Assembly (NCBI RefSeq): GCF_000785555.1
Contig: NZ_CP009129.1
Location: forward strand, 1,116,001 to 1,180,000
Origin: Planococcus sp. PAMC 21323
GTDB lineage: Bacteria; Bacillota; Bacilli; Bacillales_A; Planococcaceae
Direction of reading: 5' to 3'
Length of the DNA stretch: 64,000 bases
Shown piece after piece: positions 57,362 to 64,000 of the stretch. Under the pieces are notes generated by a model. That model was not told the DNA's origin. It saw nothing but the letters and a program-made list of their open reading frames with translations, and did not search any database. Numbering within the stretch: the stretch's first letter is position 1; each line of letters starts with the position of its first letter. The translations under genes were made by a program, and so were the position numbers.

Positions 57362-57724
57362 ATGAAGAGGCTAATACAAAATGAAAGAGGCATATCTTTA
57401 GTAGAAATTCTAGCGGCAGTTGTGATATTAGGGATCGTCTTGGTTAGCGTCATGACTTTCTTCACGCAATCAGCTAAATTTACAGCACATAATAGTGAAA
57501 AGTTAACTAACATTCAAGTGGCAGAAGAGGTAGTTGCCGAAGCAAGAGTTGGGAAATATCAAAATAATATAACTTTTAAAAAAGATGGCTACGATATTAT
57601 TATTAATATAAGTCCGGGACCTGAGAAATTAAAATTAGCAAAAATTACAGTGAAATCTCCAGCAGGAGCTGGAATTAATGAGCCAGAGTTTACTACTGAA
57701 ATGTATTTTGAGGCAACGCCATGA
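57362..57724 (+). CDS. Type IV pilin-like protein
   Basis: 120-residue protein with a prepilin N terminus: a short basic leader NERG, then ISLVEILAAVVILGIVLVSV with Glu at mature position 5. Cleavage is expected after Gly. The remainder is a small beta-rich domain without Cys. First of three A/T-rich pilin-like genes; it overlaps the next by ATGA. No assembly ATPase or prepilin peptidase is in the window. A surface or DNA-uptake role is possible, not shown. Confidence 0.85.
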   Translation: MKRLIQNERGISLVEILAAVVILGIVLVSVMTFFTQSAKFTAHNSEKLTNIQVAEEVVAEARVGKYQNNITFKKDGYDIIINISPGPEKLKLAKITVKSPAGAGINEPEFTTEMYFEATP

Positions 57725-58155
57725 AAAATAATAAAGGAATCACATTAGTAGAAATTTTAGGGGCTCTAGCAATATTGGGGATTATTGTAGTCGTAATTAT
57801 GTCTGTATTTTCAAACGGTGCAAACTCGTCTGAAAGAACGACAAGTCGTCAACAATTACAGCAAGAATCAAATCTTATAATAGAACAAATCCGTTCGATA
57901 TATCTAAAGAATGAAAAGAAAAATTCTGTGCCAACAGAATTTAAAATTAAAGTTAAAGGTAGTAAGTTAGTGTACTTGGATACTAATAATGCAAATGAAA
58001 AAATTATTTCAAGTGGTTATGAATACACTTTAATAAACGGTGATGTTAATAAAGAAATTCTATTTAATAGAACTAAAGCAACACCTTTCCATTTAAAAAT
58101 ATCTGAAAATAACCAAGAGTTTAATGTTAAGACTACGTTCAGTAAATTGAAATAG
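57721..58155 (+). CDS. Type IV pilin-like protein
   Basis: 144-residue protein: leader MKNNKG, then ITLVEILGALAILGIIVVVI with Glu at mature position 5. A helical stem (RQQLQQESNLIIEQIRSIYL) and a small Lys/Asn-rich C-terminal domain follow. It overlaps the preceding pilin gene and is rich in A/T and Asn/Lys codons compared with flanking housekeeping genes. Likely a minor pseudopilin. Confidence 0.85.
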   Translation: MKNNKGITLVEILGALAILGIIVVVIMSVFSNGANSSERTTSRQQLQQESNLIIEQIRSIYLKNEKKNSVPTEFKIKVKGSKLVYLDTNNANEKIISSGYEYTLINGDVNKEILFNRTKATPFHLKISENNQEFNVKTTFSKLK

Positions 58156-58167
58156 GGAGGGAAAAGA

Positions 58168-59184
58168 ATGGAGAAAATACGCAATGAAAAAGGCTATGCA
58201 CTTTTACTTGTTATGCTGCTAGTAGTACTATTTACAATAATGGGTATGGGACTATTAGCAATGAATATGAACGCGGCGAAGCAGTTTGATCTAAAAGAAG
58301 AACAAGTTCAAGCAAGGCACCAAGCGGAAATGGGAGTATTACATTATCAAAGCGAGCTAAATAAATACGTTTTCAATAATAGAATGACTATCACTGATGC
58401 AGTTGCATTTTGTAATACCGTGCCTGTGCCTAAGGTTGAATCGGGAACAAGTACGAAGAAATATACGACGATTTTACTGAAAAATGAATGTGAAATTAAA
58501 AATGGAGAAATTGTTCTTAAACTAGAGAGTACAGGGGAAGTTGGAGAAAGAGGCAACGAAGTAATAGAAGCAGATCTATATTTAACTAACTCTACCGGGG
58601 TACCAACTCTTCCAATACCAACTGGAAACGAACCAGTTAGAAGAAGTGATCCAGGGTGCATTGAAAAAGAAAATGGGAATAATTGTCTTACGACTGTAGA
58701 AGAATTTAGTGATATTCCTATATTGACTTTGCAAAAAGGGGAATATATATTTGGAAACCACTTAATACTCAATAATCTTAAAATAGGTGGTGGTAACGAT
58801 TCAACTCTTATAGTTAGAAAAGACCTTTATATAAGAAAAAGTATTCATTCTCAAAATCATACGTGCCTAATAGTACAAGGAAGCCTATCCTTATTAAACG
58901 AAACATACTTAGAAAACGAAACATACTTTGGAAACAAAACATATATCTTTGTTTATGGAGATGTTAATTTATTTGATGTAACAGCATTCCAAACTCGTAA
59001 TAGTGGCATTTACATCAATGGAGATGTTTATATTAAAGGGAAAAAAATAGACCCCAAGCCTACATGGGCATCTTCATTCCCTGTAAATACAGCAACAAAA
59101 GACGGTTGTAATTTACCTGGCTATGGATATAAAGATCTTACCAAATGGAGATTAATAGAAAAGATTAATGCCACGTATAAATAG
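58168..59184 (+). CDS. PilX-like pilus-associated protein
   Basis: 338-residue protein with an N-terminal hydrophobic helix after NEKG (YALLLVMLLVVLFTIMGMGLL). It lacks the Glu at mature position 5, like PilX-type N termini. The region at about 185-310 has repeated short beta-strand-like segments (LILNNLKIGGGNDSTLIVRK, GSLSLLNETYLENETYFGN) reminiscent of beta-helix polymer-like proteins. Several Cys residues are present. AGGGAGGG precedes the ATG. It is the last of the three-gene pilin cluster. Confidence 0.75.
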   Translation: MEKIRNEKGYALLLVMLLVVLFTIMGMGLLAMNMNAAKQFDLKEEQVQARHQAEMGVLHYQSELNKYVFNNRMTITDAVAFCNTVPVPKVESGTSTKKYTTILLKNECEIKNGEIVLKLESTGEVGERGNEVIEADLYLTNSTGVPTLPIPTGNEPVRRSDPGCIEKENGNNCLTTVEEFSDIPILTLQKGEYIFGNHLILNNLKIGGGNDSTLIVRKDLYIRKSIHSQNHTCLIVQGSLSLLNETYLENETYFGNKTYIFVYGDVNLFDVTAFQTRNSGIYINGDVYIKGKKIDPKPTWASSFPVNTATKDGCNLPGYGYKDLTKWRLIEKINATYK

Positions 59185-59187
59185 AGT

Positions 59188-59220
59188 AAAAAACGGAACA
59201 AAACTGTTCCGTTTTTGTTT
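59188..59220. terminator. Bidirectional terminator between pilin cluster and rnhC
   Basis: AAAAACGGAACA/TGTTCCGTTTTT stem with T-rich flanks in both directions; serves convergent genes. Confidence 0.88.
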
Positions 59221-59257
59221 TGCTAATAAACATTTAGTATGTGCAATGTTACAACTT

Positions 59258-60187
59258 CTAGTGTGAAAAACGCTTTGCTAAAGCAATTGCCTTTTTCGTA
59301 TTTGCAAAATGAAACTTCGTCAGTCCTTTCAAAGTCTCTTCACCATGCTTTAAAAGAATTTTCGCAGCAGCCTCATCAACAATCTTACCGGCACCTTTTG
59401 GCAACACAACTCCAGCTTCTGCACTCATCCGGTCCATTTCATCAAGAAACGCAACACGAGCGATGATTGATGCGCAAGCAACAGATACGTGAAGACCTTC
59501 TGCTTTTGTAGAAAACAAGACATTTTCTCGGATAATTTCCGTTTCGTCTTTAATGTGTTTATAGTAAATCGCGCGTTCGGCAAATTGATCGATTAAAATA
59601 GCATCGGGTTTCTCAGGAGCAATTTTAGCTAGTACATGCTTGAGTGCTTGATTGTGAAGCAATGCTTTGATTTTTCCTTGTGACCAGCCTTGCCCTTGCA
59701 CTTTATTGTATTTGTCGTTATTTAACGTAAGCACACTATGAGCAAAAGCTTCTTTTATGTCGGGTGCAACTTTACGCATCCAGTCATCCGTTAATTGTTT
59801 AGAATCTTTTACGCCGAGTTCATAAGCAAGTTCAACTTTGTCTGCTGGCACGTAGCAAGCAGCGACTGTAATTGGGCCGAAAAAGTCACCGGTACCTGTT
59901 TCGTCAGATCCGAGTACCGATTGTTTGGCAAAGCCTTCCGGCAGTTTATCGCCTTTAGCAGAGACGACTTTGTTGGAAGCAGGAGCTGTTCCCCATTTAG
60001 CTGCTTCTCGGTCTGCCCCGTTTCCTTGAAACATCACTTTTCCAGATGTGTAAACCGTCACGACTGTGTCAGATAATTTTGCGCTAAATCGTGCATATGG
60101 ATTTTTTGAAACTGTTTTATTTTTTTGATAATGGGCGATCACTTGGAGAAGACTTTGTTCCGGTAGTTTCAAAACAGTATTAGACAT
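59258..60187 (-). CDS. rnhC: Ribonuclease HIII
   Basis: 309-residue RNase HII-fold enzyme that cleaves RNA in RNA/DNA hybrids. An N-terminal TBP-like substrate-binding domain (about 1-85) is followed by the catalytic motif GSDETGTGDFFGPITVAACY, whose Asp-Glu pair and the GTGDF insertion are typical of type HIII, with further acidic residues in GVKDSKQL and DAILIDQFAE. Opposite strand to its neighbours, as in B. subtilis between pheT and zapA. Confidence 0.95.
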   Translation of the reverse strand: MSNTVLKLPEQSLLQVIAHYQKNKTVSKNPYARFSAKLSDTVVTVYTSGKVMFQGNGADREAAKWGTAPASNKVVSAKGDKLPEGFAKQSVLGSDETGTGDFFGPITVAACYVPADKVELAYELGVKDSKQLTDDWMRKVAPDIKEAFAHSVLTLNNDKYNKVQGQGWSQGKIKALLHNQALKHVLAKIAPEKPDAILIDQFAERAIYYKHIKDETEIIRENVLFSTKAEGLHVSVACASIIARVAFLDEMDRMSAEAGVVLPKGAGKIVDEAAAKILLKHGEETLKGLTKFHFANTKKAIALAKRFSH

Positions 60188-60269
60188 GGACGAGTCACCT
60201 TTCTTTGATTCACAATAGGATTGCTTTCATGGTATGATGAATTATAGAATTCCAAAGGGGGATATTGCA

Positions 60270-60530
60270 TTGTCAGAGCAACATAAAATTCACACGGTCG
60301 TTGACATCTATGGCAACACCTATAAAATGGTTGGAACTGAAACTTCTGGTCATATGCGTCTTGTAGCATCAATGGTCGATAGCAAGATGAGAGAAATCAA
60401 TGCCGCAAATCCATCACTAGATCAAGCAAAGCTTGCCGTCTTGACTGCATCAAATGCGGTACATGACTATCTTAAACTGAAAGAGCAAGTAGAACAATTA
60501 GAAAATGAATTAAAAGTACTGAAAGGTTGA
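60270..60530 (+). CDS. zapA: Cell division protein ZapA
   Basis: 86-residue FtsZ-associated protein that bundles FtsZ filaments. ITVDIYG-like N-terminal domain ([20 protein letters not shown]) and a C-terminal coiled coil ([20 protein letters not shown]). Start is TTG at 60270, 8 bases after AAAGGGGG; this gives the family length. The frame is open upstream from an ATG at 60234 without support. cvpA follows after 5 bases. Confidence 0.92.
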   Translation: MSEQHKIHTVVDIYGNTYKMVGTETSGHMRLVASMVDSKMREINAANPSLDQAKLAVLTASNAVHDYLKLKEQVEQLENELKVLKG

Positions 60531-60535
60531 CGTGA

Positions 60536-61072
60536 ATGCTTAATATACTTTTACTCGTCTTACTGATCGGTGGCATCATCGTGGGCGCAAAAAGAGGTTT
60601 TGTTGTCCAGTTGATTCATATGGTTGGGTTTGTAATTGCTTTAGTCGCGGCGTATACCTACTATAAACCCTTGTCTGAATACTTCGTTCTGTGGATTCCT
60701 TACCCAGCTATTAACGAAAATTCCCAATTTACGCTTGTAGTAGACCAATTAGACTTGGATCAAACCTTCTATCAACTATTAGCATTTGCGATTATTTTCT
60801 TTGTTGTTAAATTCGCATTGCAATTAATTGCATCGATGTTTGATTTCTTAAAGTATTTACCGGTACTTGGTTTTTTCAGCAAAATACTCGGTGCAGTGTT
60901 AGGATTTGTCGAAGCATACATACTATTGTTTATTTTCATTTATGTATTTGCATTGCTTCCAATAGATGCAATACAAAACCAATTAGAGAATTCTGGAATT
61001 GCACAGTCAATGCTTGAGCATACACCTTATTTCTCTGAGAAAGTAAAAGAATGGTGGTATATTTATATGTAG
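60536..61072 (+). CDS. cvpA: CvpA family membrane protein
   Basis: 178-residue protein with four hydrophobic helices (about 2-17, 27-45, 79-101 and 110-140) and the N-terminal CvpA motif GAKRGFVVQLIHMVGFVIAL. In E. coli CvpA is linked to colicin V and envelope stress; the role in Bacilli (YshB) is unclear. It sits in zapA-cvpA with AAAGGT before the ATG and a terminator after. Confidence 0.9.
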   Translation: MLNILLLVLLIGGIIVGAKRGFVVQLIHMVGFVIALVAAYTYYKPLSEYFVLWIPYPAINENSQFTLVVDQLDLDQTFYQLLAFAIIFFVVKFALQLIASMFDFLKYLPVLGFFSKILGAVLGFVEAYILLFIFIYVFALLPIDAIQNQLENSGIAQSMLEHTPYFSEKVKEWWYIYM

Positions 61073-61077
61073 TAGGA

Positions 61078-61107
61078 ACTTCTCTCTTACGAGGGAAGTT
61101 TTTTTAA
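61078..61107 (+). terminator. Terminator of zapA-cvpA
   Basis: AACTTCTCTC/GAGGGAAGTT stem with TTAC loop and a run of seven T. Confidence 0.88.
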
Positions 61108-61128
61108 TCGAAACGGGGAGGGCTTTTG

Positions 61129-62838
61129 GTGAATAAAAAAATCATCATCAGAACACTTGAAAAAATTGCATTATATATGGAACTAAAAGGGGAAAACCCG
61201 TTTAAAGTATCGGCTTTCCGAAAAGCTGCGCAAGCATTAGAATTAGACCAGCGTAGCCTGGGAGAAATTGAAGACGTCACAAAGCTTAAAGGTATTGGCA
61301 AAGGAACGGGTGACGTGATACTCGAGCTGATTAACGACAATAAATCCACTGTTCTCGAAGAACTTCAAGAAGAAGTGCCAAAAGGGCTTCTTCCCATGAT
61401 GAAACTTCAAGGCTTAGGCGGTAAAAAAATCGCCAAACTGTATAAAGAATTAGGTATTGATTCAATGGAAGCGTTGAAAGCAGCTTGTTTAAACGAAGAA
61501 ATTCAAAAACTTCCGGGATTCGGTCCGAAATCAGAAGAAAAGATTTTAAAAGAACTCAATGACTTTGAAACAAAACCTGACCGTCAGCCTATATGGAAAA
61601 CGGAAGAAACAGTGGCATTTATTACAGACGTCTTAACGTCCATTGCGGAAGTTACTGAGTTTTCAGTAGCTGGCAGTTTCCGTCGGACAAAAGAAACGAG
61701 TAAAGACATCGACTTTATTATCGCAACGGCTGAGCCGGCAAAAGTAAAAGAGCAATTGCTTGCGGCATTACCTATCCAGGAAACCATTGCATCTGGAGAC
61801 ACCAAAGTTTCTGTAACTGTAGAAGTTTTAGAGCCGATTGATGTCGATTTCCGATTGGTAGCACCAGAAGAATTTGTGACAGCGCTTCATCATTTTACCG
61901 GATCAAAAGATCATAATATAAGAATGCGTCAATTAGCTAAATCGCAAAACAAGAAAATTAGTGAATACGGTGTTGAACAAGAAGACGGTAGCATCGAAAC
62001 GTTTTCTACTGAAACCGAATTTTTCGCTCATTTTGGTTTGCCTTTTATTCCGCCATCTGTGCGTGAAGATGGTCGCGAACTCGATCGTATTGAAGAATTA
62101 CCGGAATTAGTGAAGATTGAAGATATTGTGAGCGATTTGCATATGCACACCACTTGGTCTGATGGCGCCAATTCATTAACTGAAATGATTGACGCATGTG
62201 TGGCAAAATCATATGAATACATGGTCATCACGGATCATTCACAGTATTTAAAAGTTGCCAATGGATTAACGCCTGAACGATTAACAGACCAAAACGCTCA
62301 AATTCGTGAGTTGAATAAAAAATACACAGAGATTAGCGTATTTTCAGGTACAGAGATGGATATTTTGCCGGACGCTACCTTAGATTTTGATGATGACATG
62401 CTCAAACAATTAGACTTTGTCATTGCTAGCATCCATTCGAGTTTCCAACAGCCGCAAGAGCAAATTATGGAGCGAATTTTAACGGCGATGAAAAATCCAC
62501 ATGTTCACATGATTGCGCATCCGACGGGAAGAATTGTCGGGCAGCGTGACGGCTATAATCCGGATGTTGAACAAATTTTAGATTGGGCAAAAGAATACGG
62601 CAAAATTGTTGAACTAAACGCAAGTCCGTACCGTCTAGATTTGGCAGTACCCTATTTAGTGATGGCACAAGAAAAAGGTGTACCAGTCGCTATAAATACA
62701 GACGCACATGCAATTGAAGGATTAGAAGTTATGGAAACAGGAGTTAAGCATGCTCAAAAAGCATGGCTGAAAAAAGACACGGTCGTCAATACATGGTCAC
62801 TTGAAAAGTTCAAAGCTTTTATCAATAAGTCGAAATAA
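61129..62838 (+). CDS. polX: DNA polymerase/3'-5' exonuclease PolX
   Basis: 569-residue family X repair polymerase. An HhH-rich N-terminal 8-kDa domain (LKGIGKGTGDVILELI) and the palm (VAGSFRRTKETSKDIDFII, VDFRLV) are followed by a C-terminal PHP exonuclease domain (about 335-569; SDLHMHTTWSDGANSL, ITDHSQYL, VINTDAHAIEG). Start GTG at 61129 is 7 bases after GGGGAGG; a TTG directly before it is less well placed. mutS2 follows after about 100 bases, as in B. subtilis. Confidence 0.95.
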   Translation: MNKKIIIRTLEKIALYMELKGENPFKVSAFRKAAQALELDQRSLGEIEDVTKLKGIGKGTGDVILELINDNKSTVLEELQEEVPKGLLPMMKLQGLGGKKIAKLYKELGIDSMEALKAACLNEEIQKLPGFGPKSEEKILKELNDFETKPDRQPIWKTEETVAFITDVLTSIAEVTEFSVAGSFRRTKETSKDIDFIIATAEPAKVKEQLLAALPIQETIASGDTKVSVTVEVLEPIDVDFRLVAPEEFVTALHHFTGSKDHNIRMRQLAKSQNKKISEYGVEQEDGSIETFSTETEFFAHFGLPFIPPSVREDGRELDRIEELPELVKIEDIVSDLHMHTTWSDGANSLTEMIDACVAKSYEYMVITDHSQYLKVANGLTPERLTDQNAQIRELNKKYTEISVFSGTEMDILPDATLDFDDDMLKQLDFVIASIHSSFQQPQEQIMERILTAMKNPHVHMIAHPTGRIVGQRDGYNPDVEQILDWAKEYGKIVELNASPYRLDLAVPYLVMAQEKGVPVAINTDAHAIEGLEVMETGVKHAQKAWLKKDTVVNTWSLEKFKAFINKSK

Positions 62839-62937
62839 CAAATCTTCAACGCATTGAGATATCGAGCAGAACAGCAGAGAATTCTGGGGAATATCGACAT
62901 AATACTTAACATATATTGAAAGTTAGGAGGTTCTTAA

Positions 62938-64000
62938 ATGATCGCTGAACGCGCATTAAGAACACTTGAATTTTATAAAATCCGAGATGAAGTAGCGAAG
63001 TATTGCACTTCGTCACTCGGAAAAGCACATGTAGACAATTTATTGCCGTCTACTGATATAAACAAAGTTAATCGATTGTTAGAACAAATGGACGAAGGCG
63101 CACAAGTATTGCGTGTGAAAAATAATGTCCCAATGGGCGGCATTTTTGATATTCGCCTTCAAGCGAGAAGAGCGCAAATTGGCGGTAGCCTGAGTCCAAT
63201 GGAATTGATGGAAGTTTCCTCTACTGTTCGCGCGAGCCGTATTTTACGCCAGTTTTTCGAAACTATTCAAGAAGAAGGCGTTGTACAGATCCCGCATTTT
63301 ATAGAGAAAAAAGAATCGATGCCCATTTTAACTGCACTTGAACATGCCATCAATATTTGTATTGATGACAACGGCGGTGTTTTGGATAGTGCTAGTTCAG
63401 AGTTACGCTCAATTCGTCAGCAATTACGCACGCAAGAAAGCCGTGTTCGTGAACGACTGGAAAGTTTAGTTCGAGGTAAAAATGCATCGAAAATGTTATC
63501 GGATTCGATTGTGACAATTCGCAATGACCGTTTTGTTATTCCCGTCAAACAAGAATATCGCAGCCATTACGGCGGAATTGTTCATGACCAATCGTCATCT
63601 GGTCAAACCTTATTTATTGAACCCGATTCTGTCGTACAAGCCAATAACGAAGTACGTCGCTTAAAAATGAAAGAAAAAGAAGAAATTGATCGTATTTTAT
63701 TGATACTGTCCGCACAAGTACAAGAAGTAGCACACGAATTATTCGTACTAGTCGATGTGCTTGGTGAAGTCGATTTGATTTTAGCAAAAGCAAAATACGG
63801 TTCTGCACATAAAGGTACAAAACCAACCATGAATACAGAAGGCTATATTAACTTGAAAAAAGCGCGTCACCCAATGATTCCAAAAGATGAAGTGGTGCCC
63901 AATGATATTGAATTTGGACGAGACATTACGGCTATTGTGATTACTGGACCAAACACCGGCGGTAAGACGGTAACCTTGAAAACGGTTGGACTTGCAACAT
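62938..64000 (+). CDS. mutS2: Endonuclease MutS2 (5' part, runs off the window)
   Basis: First 354 codons of MutS2, which in B. subtilis acts on recombination intermediates and on collided ribosomes. ATG at 62938 has AGGAGG (62925-62930) upstream. The sequence begins IAERALRTLEFYKIRDEVAK; middle motifs include SILRQQLRTQESRVRERLES-like helices and RFVIPVKQEYRSHYGGIVHD. Walker A GPNTGGKTVTLKT is at the window edge. No stop occurs before 64000; the remaining ATPase, KOW and Smr parts lie outside. Confidence 0.95.
   Translation, partial: MIAERALRTLEFYKIRDEVAKYCTSSLGKAHVDNLLPSTDINKVNRLLEQMDEGAQVLRVKNNVPMGGIFDIRLQARRAQIGGSLSPMELMEVSSTVRASRILRQFFETIQEEGVVQIPHFIEKKESMPILTALEHAINICIDDNGGVLDSASSELRSIRQQLRTQESRVRERLESLVRGKNASKMLSDSIVTIRNDRFVIPVKQEYRSHYGGIVHDQSSSGQTLFIEPDSVVQANNEVRRLKMKEKEEIDRILLILSAQVQEVAHELFVLVDVLGEVDLILAKAKYGSAHKGTKPTMNTEGYINLKKARHPMIPKDEVVPNDIEFGRDITAIVITGPNTGGKTVTLKTVGLAT

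Noticed and set aside
58347..58772. 141-residue open frame opposite the PilX-like gene
   Set aside because: No start signal, low-complexity translation, and it lies wholly inside a gene with a better start and N-terminal signature.

Overview
The window is about 64 kb of a low-G+C Firmicutes chromosome. Gene order follows the dnaE-accDA-pfkA-pyk-citZ-icd-mdh-phoPR-polA-gapB-speD-dnaBI-thrS-infC-rplT-pheST-mutS2 block of Bacillus subtilis and its relatives. Several sporulation-linked genes that interrupt this block in B. subtilis are absent at their usual positions (ytrI/ytrH before dnaE, ytvI before citZ, ytaF between mutM and coaE, ytxC between dnaI and thrS, sspI near pheS). Together with protein similarity and a D-Asp/D-Glu-ligase-type gene, this suggests a non-sporulating Planococcaceae such as Planococcus or a close relative. 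The genus is an inference, not something the sequence proves. I saw no rRNA, tRNA, prophage, insertion sequence or CRISPR array.

Layout. 0-6.8 kb: sppA, two RDD membrane proteins, tpx, a YtxK-type methylase-fold protein, a T-box-controlled NhaC-family transporter, UspA and YjdM. 6.9-8.8 kb (minus strand): queC-queD-queE under a preQ1-I riboswitch. 8.8-14.3 kb: an oxidoreductase, a second UspA, an M24 peptidase, YtkL, YtoI and YtpI. 14.3-24.3 kb: nrnA, dnaE, a GntR regulator with accDA, pfkA, pyk and fxsA. 24.4-32.2 kb: citZ, icd, mdh, a MaoC-like protein, phoPR and an ATP-grasp ligase. 32.3-40.4 kb: hflKC, polA-mutM-coaE, gapB and speD. 40.4-49.8 kb: nrdR-dnaB-dnaI, thrS, infC-rpmI-rplT, ysdA, ysdB, a dUTPase and an M42 peptidase. 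49.8-52.7 kb: an accessory pocket with a NERD gene, three 21-bp repeat arrays and an Xre/membrane-protein unit. 52.7-64 kb: an rRNA methyltransferase, pheST, three pilin-like genes, rnhC, zapA, cvpA, polX and the 5' part of mutS2.

Functionally the window is mainly housekeeping: glycolysis and TCA, fatty-acid initiation, replication and repair, aminoacyl-tRNA synthesis and ribosomal proteins. RNA-based control is dense: three T-boxes, a preQ1 riboswitch, an L20-type leader, and an unrecognised structured speD leader that can pair with its own ribosome binding site. The parts most worth a second look are that speD leader, the triplicated 21-bp direct-repeat arrays, the long-hairpin repeat directly after rplT, the NERD gene with an in-frame amber codon, a thiol peroxidase with one cysteine, and the FadR-type operator in front of the acc operon.
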